From JAGTRP01 sp050259815 (lineage in GTDB: Bacteria; Pseudomonadota; Gammaproteobacteria; Burkholderiales; Rhodocyclaceae), in assembly GCA_050259815.1 (NCBI GenBank), contig JBLNBI010000398.1, positions 1-8,997 of the forward strand: 8,997 bases of DNA, in the 5' to 3' direction. Below, piece by piece: positions 1-7,562 of this stretch. Each line of letters opens with the position of its first letter. The stretch's first letter is position 1. Both the position numbers and the translations under genes were made by a program. Under the pieces are notes generated by a model that was not told where the DNA came from, did not search any database, and saw only the letters and a list, made by a program, of their open reading frames with translations.

Positions 1-546
1 AGCCGCAACATGTTCGCCGGCCAGGGCATCCAGGCGGCCGAGGCGGTGCGCATGATCCGGGAGGGCTTGGCGCCCAGCGACATTGGCGCCCGCCTGAAGC
101 AGCTGGGCGACCTCACCTACACCTACCTGGTGCCCGCCGATCTCCACAACATCTACAAGCGCGCCTCCAAGAAGGGGGACCGCAGCCTCTCCTGGGGCGG
201 CTATGCCCTGGGCACCGTCCTGGACGTTAAGCCCATCCTCCGCTGCCATCGGGACGAAACCGGCCCGGTGGCCAAGGTCCGCGGCTTCGAGGCCGGGGTG
301 GAAAAGCTGTTCGACAACCTGGCGGCCCAGGTCGAGAAGGGCCTGGCGGCCCCGACCGTCTGCCTGTCCTACGGCGGCGAACCGGACGAGGTGAGGTCCA
401 TGCCCGGCTACCGCCGCTTCGCCCGTCTGGCCGTGGATCGGGACATCCAGATCCTGGTTTCCGCCATGAGCAAGACGGCAGCAGTCAATGTCGGGCCCGG
501 CGCCCTGGCGGCGGCTTTCGCCGCTTCCGACCCCGTATTGCCTTGA
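1..546 (+). CDS. DegV family protein, C-terminal part (5' end outside window)
   Basis: The gene is open from the window edge, so only about 181 C-terminal residues are visible; the family is usually near 280 residues. DegV proteins bind a long-chain fatty acid, and the FakB members of Gram-positive bacteria present it to the kinase FakA; no kinase is visible here. Family marks, numbered from the first visible residue: SRN at the start (matching the DegV 'DS..' strand), KPIL at 77-80, KVR at 92-94, and GPGAL at 165-169 near the end. The usual H-x-GPG motif reads N-V-GPG, with Asn at 487-489 in place of His. The region that often reads as a GGRI-like loop is replaced by a basic segment (KRASKKGDR). 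The gene ends 7 bp before the fadB-like start, so co-transcription is likely. The family call is fairly firm; its role in this organism is inferred only from context. Confidence 0.78.
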   Translation, partial: SRNMFAGQGIQAAEAVRMIREGLAPSDIGARLKQLGDLTYTYLVPADLHNIYKRASKKGDRSLSWGGYALGTVLDVKPILRCHRDETGPVAKVRGFEAGVEKLFDNLAAQVEKGLAAPTVCLSYGGEPDEVRSMPGYRRFARLAVDRDIQILVSAMSKTAAVNVGPGALAAAFAASDPVLP

Positions 547-548
547 GG
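545..548 (+). promoter_or_regulatory. Ribosome binding site deciding the fadB-like start
   Basis: GAGG sits 5 nt before ATG 554 and overlaps the degV stop codon (544-546). It favours start 554 over the in-frame ATG at 488, which lies inside degV, and suggests translational coupling. Confidence 0.6.
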
Positions 549-553
549 TACGC

Positions 554-2485
554 ATGCTGATGCACCCATTTCCCAAACTGATGCACTGGCAGATCCAGCG
601 GGACGCCGACGGCATCGCCTGGCTCACCCTGGACAAGGCCGGTGCTGCGGCTAATTCCCTCTCCGCCGAGGTCATGGTCGAGCTGGGCCTCGCCCTGGAC
701 CAGTTGGACGCCCAGCCCCCCAAGGGCCTCATCATCCGTTCCGGCAAGGCGGCGGGCTTCGTGGCCGGCGCCGACATCGAGGAATTCACCCAACTCGACA
801 CCCCGGAAAAGGGCCGGGAGCTGGTGGCCCGGGGCTGGAACCTGTTCAACCGCCTGGCGGCGGTCAAGTACCCGACCCTGGCCCTTATCCGCGGCCATTG
901 CCTGGGCGGTGGCCTGGAGCTGGCCCTGGCCTGCCGCTACCGGATCGTGGTGGACGAGCCGAGCACCAAGCTCGGCCTCCCCGAGGTGATGCTGGGCATC
1001 TTCCCCGGCTGGGGCGGCATGCAGCGCCTGCCGGAAGTGATCGGCCCCCAGGTCGCCCTGGACATGATGCTCACCGGCAAGACTCTGGACGCCCGCAAGG
1101 CCAGGTCCCTGGGCCTCGCCGACCTGAGCGTCGCCCCCCGGGTGATGGAGGCCTCGGCCCGGGGGCTGGTGCTGTCCGGCAAGCCCGGCAGCCGCGCCAC
1201 CGGCTTGAAGGCCGCCCTCAACGCCTGGCCCCTCAAGAACGTGGTGGCGGCCCAGGCCAGGAAGCAGGTGGCCGCCAAGGCTCGGCCGCAGCACTACCCG
1301 GCCCCCTATGCCATCATCGACCTGTGGGAGAAGCACGGCGGCAACGCCCTGGCGGCGCCCGAGATCATCGACCGCATCATCTCGTCGCCCACGGCTAGGA
1401 ACCTGGTGCGGGTCTTCTTCCTCCAGGAGCGCTTGAAGGGCTTCGGCAAGGAGTCCGACTTCCGGGCCCGGCACGTCCATGTGGTGGGCGCCGGAGTCAT
1501 GGGGGGCGACATAGCGGCATGGTGCGCCCTGCGGGGCATGACCGTGACCCTCCAGGACCAGAATCTCTTGCGCATCGCCCCGGCCCTGCAGCGGGCCAAC
1601 AAGCTCTTCGGCCGCCGCATCAAGGACAAGCTCCAGGCCCGGGCCGCCTTCGACCGGCTCATCCCCGATCCGGAAGGCCACGGGGTGGCCCGGGCCGACG
1701 TGGTGATCGAGGCCATTTTCGAGGACGTGGCCGCCAAGCATGCCCTGTTCAAGGCCATGGAACCCCGGCTGAAGCCCGGCGCCGTGCTGGCTACCAACAC
1801 CTCCAGCCTCAAGCTGGAAGACCTGCGCACGGTGCTCGCCAAGCCCGAACGCCTGGTGGGCATCCACTTCTTCAACCCGGTGGCCATGATGCCCCTGGTG
1901 GAAGTGGTGGCCGCCGAGGGCGCCGACTCGGCCGCAGTGCAGTCGGCCTGCGCCTTCGTGCGGCAGATCGACAAGCTGCCCCTGCCGGTGAAGAGCGCCC
2001 CGGGTTTCCTGGTCAATGCCGTGCTCGCCCCCTACATGCTGGAAGCCATGCGCTGCTTGGATGAAGGCCTGGCCCCCGAGACGGTGGACGAGGCCATGCT
2101 GGCCTTCGGCATGCCCATGGGCCCCATCGAACTGGCGGATACCGTCGGCCTGGACATCGCGGTAGCGGCGGGCAAGCAGCTTGCCGGCGGCGCCGAGGCG
2201 CCCCGTTGCCTGGCCGAGCGGGTGGGGCGCGGCGACCTGGGCAAGAAGTCCGGCAAGGGCTTCTACGCCTGGAAGGACGGCAAGCCCGCCAAGGCGGCGG
2301 CCGGTTCCGTGCCGGCCGGCCTGGCCGAGCGCCTGGCCAAGCCTCTCATCGACCGCACCGAACGGCTGGTGGCCGAGGGCATCGTCGTCGACGCCGACCT
2401 GGCCGACGCCGGGGTGATCTTCGGTACCGGCTTCGCCCCCTTCACGGGCGGTCCCATCAATTTCCGGAAAAACCAGCAGCGCTGA
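554..2485 (+). CDS. fadB: Bifunctional enoyl-CoA hydratase / 3-hydroxyacyl-CoA dehydrogenase, FadB/FadJ-like, short C-terminus
   Basis: This 643-residue cytoplasmic enzyme catalyses the hydration and NAD-dependent oxidation steps of fatty-acid beta-oxidation. The N-terminal crotonase domain covers roughly 10-195. It carries GGGLE with Glu122 and GLPE with Glu144, matching the two catalytic glutamates of E. coli FadB, plus an FVAGADIEEF oxyanion segment. A dehydrogenase follows from about 305: Rossmann motif GAGVMG at 312-317, TNTSS at 414-418, and HFFNP with His438 and Glu450, the same 12-residue spacing as the FadB catalytic pair. The first C-terminal helical domain spans about 482-577; the second starts near 588 but stops soon after GTGFAPF..GGP. 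FadB and FadJ are about 715 residues, so roughly 40-60 C-terminal residues are missing. Start 554 is chosen from the SD and the degV stop; ATG 560 and 581 are alternatives. FadB and FadJ cannot be told apart here. Confidence 0.9.
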   Translation: MLMHPFPKLMHWQIQRDADGIAWLTLDKAGAAANSLSAEVMVELGLALDQLDAQPPKGLIIRSGKAAGFVAGADIEEFTQLDTPEKGRELVARGWNLFNRLAAVKYPTLALIRGHCLGGGLELALACRYRIVVDEPSTKLGLPEVMLGIFPGWGGMQRLPEVIGPQVALDMMLTGKTLDARKARSLGLADLSVAPRVMEASARGLVLSGKPGSRATGLKAALNAWPLKNVVAAQARKQVAAKARPQHYPAPYAIIDLWEKHGGNALAAPEIIDRIISSPTARNLVRVFFLQERLKGFGKESDFRARHVHVVGAGVMGGDIAAWCALRGMTVTLQDQNLLRIAPALQRANKLFGRRIKDKLQARAAFDRLIPDPEGHGVARADVVIEAIFEDVAAKHALFKAMEPRLKPGAVLATNTSSLKLEDLRTVLAKPERLVGIHFFNPVAMMPLVEVVAAEGADSAAVQSACAFVRQIDKLPLPVKSAPGFLVNAVLAPYMLEAMRCLDEGLAPETVDEAMLAFGMPMGPIELADTVGLDIAVAAGKQLAGGAEAPRCLAERVGRGDLGKKSGKGFYAWKDGKPAKAAAGSVPAGLAERLAKPLIDRTERLVAEGIVVDADLADAGVIFGTGFAPFTGGPINFRKNQQR

Positions 2486-2498
2486 GCCTCGGGCTCGG
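2482..2498 (+). other. Small GC-rich hairpin over the fadB-like stop codon
   Basis: GAGCC (2484-2488) pairs with GGCTC (2492-2496) around a TCG loop, and one G-T wobble and one C-G pair extend the stem to 7 bp. The stop codon (2483-2485) lies in the 5' arm. No T-run follows, so it is not a canonical intrinsic terminator. It could protect the 3' end or slightly attenuate read-through, or be chance. Confidence 0.3.
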
Positions 2499-2616
2499 GA
2501 TACCAGGGGAGGGCACAGTACGCACGTCTGAAAAATCGAACGTTCGTTGGAGTAGTGGTTGAAATAGGAAGCGGGGATGGATTTCCCGGTATTCATAAAA
2601 ATGAGGAGACAAAACC
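2486..2616 (+). promoter_or_regulatory. Intergenic regulatory region before the fadL operon
   Basis: This 131-bp gap is the only sizeable non-coding stretch and is clearly more AT-rich than its flanks from about 2529 onward. It holds the 10-bp palindrome at 2537-2546 and a TTGAAA hexamer at 2559-2564. TATTCA at 2590-2595 resembles a -10 element, but it lies 25 bp from that hexamer, too far for a normal sigma-70 pair. A promoter is expected here from the layout, but its exact position cannot be fixed by reading. No small ORF or RNA gene was seen. Confidence 0.5.
2537..2546. promoter_or_regulatory. Perfect palindrome CGAACGTTCG, candidate TetR-type operator
   Basis: The ten bases are their own reverse complement. 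The site lies 71 bp before the fadL start codon in the only intergenic gap. I found no second intact copy in the window, though the gene-internal half-word CGAACG occurs several times. Beta-oxidation genes in proteobacteria are commonly controlled by TetR-family repressors such as PsrA and FadP, which bind palindromes and release them on binding acyl-CoA or fatty acid. Assignment to any named regulator is inference, and no regulator gene is present here. Confidence 0.45.
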
Positions 2617-3915
2617 ATGATTCAAAACAATAGCCTGCGGCTTATTCCGGCCCTGTTGGCCGTCGCATTGTCCGGCGCCGTCCAGGCGTCCGGATTCCAG
2701 TTGCTGGAGCAGAACGCCAGCGGCATCGGCAACGCCTACGCGGGATCGGCGGCGGTGGCGGAGAACGCCAGCACCATCTTCTACAATCCGGCCGGCATGA
2801 CCCAGCTCCGGGACCGGGAAGTGTCCGTCGGCCTGACTGCCATCGACACCAGCTTCAAATTCACCAACCAGGGATCCAGCGTCGGCGCCTTGACGGGGAG
2901 CGGCAACGGCGGGGACGGCGGCGGCTGGGGCTTCGTGCCCAACGGCTACCTGTCCTGGGCCATCAACAAGGATGTGTACATCGGGATCGGCGCCGGGGCA
3001 CCCTTCGGCATGAAGACCGAGTACAACACCCCCTGGGTGGGCGCCGCCCAATCCACCAGCTTCGACGTCAAGACCTACAACATCAATCCGTCGGTGGCCT
3101 GGCGGGTGAATGAGCAGGTATCCCTGGGCGCCGGCCTCAACTGGCAACGCCTGGAGGCGATCTACAAGCGCCAGGCCGGCGTGGTGGCGCTGCCCGGCCC
3201 GATCCCCGCCCCGGCGGTGGCGGCCACTTCCTCCAAGCTCACCCTGGACGACGACTCCTGGGGCTGGAATGTGGGCGCCCTGTTCACTGTGACGCCGGCC
3301 ACCAAGGTCGGGCTGTCCTATCGCTCCCAGGTGAAGTACGACCTGACGGGCAAGATCCAGGTATCCGGTCCGGTCGCCGCCCTCAACGCCGCTGCCAGCA
3401 GCAATGCCAAGGCCAGCCTCACCCTGCCTGAAACCGCCATCCTCAGCGTTTCCCACGCCTTGACCGACCGGGTGGAACTCCTGGGCGACATCGCCTGGAC
3501 CGGCTGGAGCAGCATTCCCAAGCTGGACATCATCCGCACCTCCGGGGTTTCCAACGGCGCTCTCGCCCAGACCCTGGATACCGACTTCCGGGATACCTGG
3601 CGGGTGTCCCTCGGCACCAACTACAAATACAACGATGCCTGGAAGCTGAAGTTCGGCATCGCCTACGACCAGACCCCCACCCGGGGCGCTTTCACCCGCC
3701 TGGTTTCCATGCCCGATAACGACCGCACCTGGTTCGCCGTGGGCGCCCAGTGGAAGCCGGCCAAGGACGCGGCCCTGGACTTCGGGGTGGCCTACCTCTA
3801 CGTCAAGGACGCCAGGATCGACAACAACCAGACTGCCCAGGGACGGGGCCGGGTGACCGGCAATTACGCGGACAGTGCCTGGGTCCTCGGTGTCCAATAT
3901 TCGATGGCCTTCTAA
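2617..3915 (+). CDS. fadL: FadL/OmpP1/TodX-family outer-membrane long-chain fatty acid transporter
   Basis: The 432-residue product is close to E. coli FadL (446) in length. It is an outer-membrane beta-barrel that moves long-chain fatty acids, or other hydrophobic compounds, into the periplasm by lateral diffusion. A signal peptide covers residues 1-24 (Arg8, hydrophobic core 9-22, VQA before the cut), so the mature protein begins SGFQLLEQ, the classic FadL N-terminal hatch. Further family marks are ASGIGNAYAG at 34-43 and FYNPAGM at 55-61. Alternating strands with aromatic girdles run to the C-terminus, which ends in Phe432, as barrel-assembly substrates usually do. GAGGAG at 2603-2608 lies 8 nt before the ATG. 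It is the first gene of the apparent fadL-fadN-fadA operon. TodX-like aromatic hydrocarbon import is possible in this family, but the neighbours favour fatty acids. Confidence 0.93.
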   Translation: MIQNNSLRLIPALLAVALSGAVQASGFQLLEQNASGIGNAYAGSAAVAENASTIFYNPAGMTQLRDREVSVGLTAIDTSFKFTNQGSSVGALTGSGNGGDGGGWGFVPNGYLSWAINKDVYIGIGAGAPFGMKTEYNTPWVGAAQSTSFDVKTYNINPSVAWRVNEQVSLGAGLNWQRLEAIYKRQAGVVALPGPIPAPAVAATSSKLTLDDDSWGWNVGALFTVTPATKVGLSYRSQVKYDLTGKIQVSGPVAALNAAASSNAKASLTLPETAILSVSHALTDRVELLGDIAWTGWSSIPKLDIIRTSGVSNGALAQTLDTDFRDTWRVSLGTNYKYNDAWKLKFGIAYDQTPTRGAFTRLVSMPDNDRTWFAVGAQWKPAKDAALDFGVAYLYVKDARIDNNQTAQGRGRVTGNYADSAWVLGVQYSMAF

Positions 3916-3924
3916 GACCTACAA

Positions 3925-3930
3925 AAGGAG
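3925..3930 (+). promoter_or_regulatory. Ribosome binding site supporting a TTG start
   Basis: AAGGAG lies 6 nt before TTG 3937. There is no ATG or GTG in frame between the fadL stop (3913-3915, same frame) and the Rossmann motif, so this site decides the start of the FadN-type gene. Confidence 0.75.
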
Positions 3931-3936
3931 AACAGC

Positions 3937-6336
3937 TTGAACAACCTCAACGTAAGAAAGGCAGCGGTCCTGGGCGCCGGCGTCATGGGCGCCCAGATCG
4001 CCGCTCACCTCGCCAACGCCGACGTGCCGGTGGTGCTCTTCGACCTGGCCGCCAAGGAGGGCGACCGGAACGGCATCGTCAAGAAGGCCCTGGACGGGCT
4101 GAAGAAGCTGGACCCGGCGCCCCTGGCCAGCCGGGACAAGCTCAAGTACATCGACGCCGCCAATTACGACGAACACCTGGCGCTCTTGCAGGAGTGCGAC
4201 CTGGTGATCGAGGCCATCGCCGAGCGCATGGACTGGAAGAACGACCTCTACGCCAAGATCGCGCCCCATTTGTCGGCCACGGCCATCGTCGCCTCCAACA
4301 CCTCGGGCCTGTCCATCAACGCCCTGGCCCGGGGGTTGCCGGAGGCCGTGCGGCCCCGCTTCTGCGGCATCCACTTCTTCAACCCGCCCCGCTACATGCC
4401 CCTGGTGGAAATCATCGCCACCGAACGCACCGACGCCGCCACCCTGGACCGCCTGGAAACCTGGCTCACCTCCCGGCTGGGCAAGAGCGTGGTCCGTGCC
4501 CTGGACACCCCCAACTTCGTGGCCAACCGGGTCGGGGTCTTCTCCATCCTGGCGGTGATGCACCACACGGCGGCCTTCGGCCTCGGCTTCGACGAGGTGG
4601 ATGCCCTCACCGGCCCCAAGATCGGCCGCCCCAAGAGCGCCACCTACCGCACCGCCGACGTGGTGGGCCTGGATACCCTGGCCCATGTCATCAAGACCAT
4701 GGAAACGACCCTGCCGGCGGACCCCTGGCACCGCCACTTTCAGTCCCCCGCCTGGCTCCAGGCCCTGATCGGCAAGGGCGCCCTGGGCCAGAAGACTCGG
4801 GCCGGCATCTTCCGGAAGCAGGGCAAGGAAATCCAGGTGATTGACCTGGAAAAGCAGGACTACCGCACCTCCGCCGGCGAGATCGCCGACGAGGTGGCCG
4901 CCATCCTGAAGATCAAGAACCCGGTGGAGCGCTTCGCCGCCCTGCGCGCCTCGAATCATCCCCAGGCCCAATTTCTGTGGGCCATCTTCCGGGATGTCTT
5001 CCACTACTGCGCCGTGCAGCTGGAGAACATCGCCGACAACGCACGGGACGTGGATTTCGCCATGCGCTGGGGCTTCGGCTGGGCCCAGGGCCCCTTCGAA
5101 ACCTGGCAGGCCGCCGGCTGGCAGGACATCGCCCAGGCCATCGCCGCCGACATCGCTGCCGGCAAGGCCATGAGCGACGCACTGCTTCCCGCCTGGGTAC
5201 TGGAATCCGGCCGCACCGGGGTCCATACCCCGGAAGGCTCCTATTCCGCCCGGAAAAACGCCTACGTGGCCCGTTCCACTCTGCCGGTCTATCAGCGCCA
5301 GCTCTTCCCGGAGCGCGTCCTGGGCGAGGGCGGGGCGACTCCGGAGAAGTCCGGCGTCACCGTCTGGGAGAACGACGGCGTGCGCCTGTGGAAGCTGCCT
5401 GCCCTGGACGAGCGCATCGGCATCCTCTCCTTCAAGTCCAAGATGCACACCATCGGCGACGAGGTCCTGGACGGCGTCATTGCCGCCGTCGGCCGGGCCG
5501 AGGAGGAACTGGACGGTGTGGTGATCTGGCACGAGCCCCCCTTCGCGGTGGGCGCCAATCTCCAGCAGGTGTCTGAAGCCTGCGCCGCGGGCTTGTTCGA
5601 CAAGCTGGAAGCTACCGTGGAGAAATTTCAGCGGGCGTCGCAAACCCTCAAATACGCCCAGGTGCCGGTAGTGGCGGCCGTCCAGGGCATGGCCCTGGGG
5701 GGCGGCTGTGAGTTCGTCATGCACGCCGCCAAGCGGGTACTGGCCCTGGAAAGCTACGTCGGCCTGGTGGAAGCGGGCGTCGGCCTCATCCCCGCCGGCG
5801 GCGGCTGCAAGGAATTCGCCATCCGGGCCGCCGAGTGGTCGAACCGTTCCGCCACCCCGGGGGAGGTGATGAATTTCCTGCAACCGGTGTTCCAGACCAT
5901 CGCCATGGCCAAGGTGGCCAAGAGCGCTCTCGAAACCGTGGAATTCGGCTTCGCCAAGGACACCGATACGGTGCTCTTCAATGCCCACGAACTGCTTTAC
6001 GTCGCCGTCCGGGAGGCCCGCGCCCTGGCTGAAGCCGGCTACGCGCCGCCCCCGAAGGCCCGGGGCATCCCGGTGGCCGGGCGGACCGGCATCGCCACCT
6101 TCGAGATGATGCTGGTGAACATGAAGGAGGGCGGCATGATCTCCGCCCACGACTACCGGGTCGCCAAGGCCGCCGCCACGGCGCTCTGCGGCGGCGAGGT
6201 GGAGTACGGCAGCCTGGTGGATGAGGAATGGCTCATCACCACCGAGCGCCGCCTCTTCGTCGAACTCCTGAAGACCCCCGAAACCCAGGCCCGGATCAAG
6301 CACATGCTGGATACGGGAAAACCCCTCCGTAATTGA
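3937..6336 (+). CDS. fadN: 3-hydroxyacyl-CoA dehydrogenase / enoyl-CoA hydratase fusion, FadN type
   Basis: This 799-residue protein has the reverse domain order to FadB, as in Bacillus subtilis FadN (about 790 residues). It oxidises 3-hydroxyacyl-CoA with NAD and hydrates enoyl-CoA in the cytoplasm. The Rossmann domain starts at residue 8 with GAGVMG at 13-18 and Asp36 for the NAD ribose. SNTSGLS lies at 120-126, and His146 (HFFNP) with Glu158 forms the catalytic pair. Helical dehydrogenase C-domains fill about 190-400. The crotonase domain covers about 480-690: FAVGANLQQ forms the oxyanion segment, and GGGCE (Glu592) and VEAGVGLIP (Glu612) carry the expected catalytic acids. A helical tail follows. 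Both active sites look complete. The start is TTG; the first Met (residue 17) would cut through the NAD motif. The gene lies 21 bp after fadL and 22 bp before the thiolase, and is probably co-transcribed with both. Confidence 0.93.
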   Translation: MNNLNVRKAAVLGAGVMGAQIAAHLANADVPVVLFDLAAKEGDRNGIVKKALDGLKKLDPAPLASRDKLKYIDAANYDEHLALLQECDLVIEAIAERMDWKNDLYAKIAPHLSATAIVASNTSGLSINALARGLPEAVRPRFCGIHFFNPPRYMPLVEIIATERTDAATLDRLETWLTSRLGKSVVRALDTPNFVANRVGVFSILAVMHHTAAFGLGFDEVDALTGPKIGRPKSATYRTADVVGLDTLAHVIKTMETTLPADPWHRHFQSPAWLQALIGKGALGQKTRAGIFRKQGKEIQVIDLEKQDYRTSAGEIADEVAAILKIKNPVERFAALRASNHPQAQFLWAIFRDVFHYCAVQLENIADNARDVDFAMRWGFGWAQGPFETWQAAGWQDIAQAIAADIAAGKAMSDALLPAWVLESGRTGVHTPEGSYSARKNAYVARSTLPVYQRQLFPERVLGEGGATPEKSGVTVWENDGVRLWKLPALDERIGILSFKSKMHTIGDEVLDGVIAAVGRAEEELDGVVIWHEPPFAVGANLQQVSEACAAGLFDKLEATVEKFQRASQTLKYAQVPVVAAVQGMALGGGCEFVMHAAKRVLALESYVGLVEAGVGLIPAGGGCKEFAIRAAEWSNRSATPGEVMNFLQPVFQTIAMAKVAKSALETVEFGFAKDTDTVLFNAHELLYVAVREARALAEAGYAPPPKARGIPVAGRTGIATFEMMLVNMKEGGMISAHDYRVAKAAATALCGGEVEYGSLVDEEWLITTERRLFVELLKTPETQARIKHMLDTGKPLRN

Positions 6337-6358
6337 CCGAGGCCGAGGAGACAACACA

Positions 6359-7558
6359 ATGACCAAGCAAATCCAAGACGCCTATATCGTCGCCGCCACC
6401 CGCCTGCCGGTGGCCAAGCGCAAGGGCATGTACCGTAACTTGCGGCCGGACGACATGCTGGCCCATGCCATCAAGTCCGTGGTCGCCCAGGTGCCGGGCA
6501 TCGACCCCGCCCGCATCGGCGACGTGATCGTCGGCTGCGCCATGCCGGAAGCGGAGCAGGGCATGAACGTGGCCCGCATCGGGCTCCTCCTGGCGGGGCT
6601 CCCCAACACCGTGCCGGGCCTGACCATCAACCGCTTCTGCTCCTCCGGGGTGCAGGCGGTGGCCGACGCCGCCAACCAGATTCGCCTCGGTCTGGCCGAC
6701 GTGATGATCGCCGCCGGCACCGAGTCCATGACCGTCATGCCCCAGATGATGGGCAACAAGGTGGCCATGAACCCGGCCGTTTTCGCCAAGGACGAGAACC
6801 TGGGCATCGCTTTCGGCATGGGCCTCACCGCCGAGAAGGTGGCGAACCAGTGGAAGATCGGCCGGGAGGAGCAGGACACCTTCGCCGTCGCTTCCCACAA
6901 GAAGGCCTGCGCCGCCATCGCCGCCGGCCACTTCAAGGATGAAATCACTCCTTACCTGGTTCGCGAGCACCTGCCGGACCTCAACAGCGGTGCGGTGCGC
7001 ATCGCCGAGCGCCTGTGCGAGAACGATGAGGGTCCGCGGCCGGATTCCAGCCTGGAGAACCTGGCCAAGCTGAAGCCCGTCTTCCATGCCCGGGGTTCGG
7101 TGACGGCGGGCAATTCATCGCAAATGTCCGATGGGGCCGGCGCCGTCATGCTGGTGTCCGAGAAGGTGCTGAAGGAGCACAACCTGACGCCCCTGGCCCG
7201 TTTCGCTGGCTATGCCGTGGGCGGGGTGGCGCCGGAGATCATGGGCATCGGCCCCATCGCCGCCATCCCCAAGGTGCTCCAGCAGGTCGGCATCCGCCAG
7301 GAGGACCTGGACTGGATCGAGCTCAACGAGGCTTTCGCCGCCCAATCCCTCGCGGTGATCCGGGAACTGGGCCTCGACCCGGCCAAGGTGAACCCCCTGG
7401 GCGGCGCCATCGCCCTCGGCCACCCCCTGGGCGCCACCGGCGCCATCCGCACCGCCACGGTGGTCCATGGCCTGCAGCGCACCGGCGGCAGGTACGGCAT
7501 GGTGACCATGTGCATCGGCACCGGCATGGGCGCCGCCGGCATTTTCGAAAGGGTGTGA
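6359..7558 (+). CDS. fadA: Acetyl-CoA C-acyltransferase (3-ketoacyl-CoA thiolase), FadA type
   Basis: The 399-residue degradative thiolase cleaves 3-ketoacyl-CoA with CoA to acetyl-CoA and a shortened acyl-CoA, the last step of the beta-oxidation cycle. The nucleophile is Cys94 in NRFCSSG. NEAFA is at 323-327, GHPLG carries His355, and the second catalytic cysteine is Cys385 in CIGTGMG. The GNSSQMSDGA segment (251-260) is typical of the family. Length is normal (about 390-400). GAGGAG at 6345-6350 lies 8 nt before the ATG. It directly follows the FadN-type gene, matching the fadN-fadA pairing of B. subtilis, so it probably acts with that enzyme. A biosynthetic acetoacetyl-CoA thiolase is the alternative; context favours degradation. 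Confidence 0.94.
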   Translation: MTKQIQDAYIVAATRLPVAKRKGMYRNLRPDDMLAHAIKSVVAQVPGIDPARIGDVIVGCAMPEAEQGMNVARIGLLLAGLPNTVPGLTINRFCSSGVQAVADAANQIRLGLADVMIAAGTESMTVMPQMMGNKVAMNPAVFAKDENLGIAFGMGLTAEKVANQWKIGREEQDTFAVASHKKACAAIAAGHFKDEITPYLVREHLPDLNSGAVRIAERLCENDEGPRPDSSLENLAKLKPVFHARGSVTAGNSSQMSDGAGAVMLVSEKVLKEHNLTPLARFAGYAVGGVAPEIMGIGPIAAIPKVLQQVGIRQEDLDWIELNEAFAAQSLAVIRELGLDPAKVNPLGGAIALGHPLGATGAIRTATVVHGLQRTGGRYGMVTMCIGTGMGAAGIFERV

Positions 7559-7562
7559 GACG

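Noticed and set aside
488..553. N-terminal extension of the FadB-like protein from ATG 488
   Set aside because: It lies inside the degV gene and has no family similarity, and ATG 554 has an SD at proper spacing just after the degV stop.
2482..2498. Rho-independent terminator after the FadB-like gene
   Set aside because: The hairpin is short and no T-run follows it, so it was kept only as a low-confidence structure.
2559..2595. Sigma-70 promoter from TTGAAA to TATTCA
   Set aside because: The 25-bp spacer is too long; no well-spaced pair of elements was found.
2440..2600. Frameshift as the cause of the short FadB C-terminus
   Set aside because: None of the three forward frames after the stop shows the family's expected last segment, so a simple indel does not restore it.
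3750..4844. 364-residue forward open frame spanning the fadL-fadN junction
   Set aside because: It is out of frame with both recognised genes, rich in Arg, Gly and Pro, and matches no family; it is a shadow of the GC bias.
485..6366. Three very long minus-strand open frames (485-2596, 2593-3897 and 3919-6366) that nearly tile the region
   Set aside because: They lie antisense to well-supported fad genes and follow from high GC with strong third-position bias, which removes stop codons on the opposite strand. Their products are low-complexity, rich in Gly, His, Ala and Val, with no recognisable domain.
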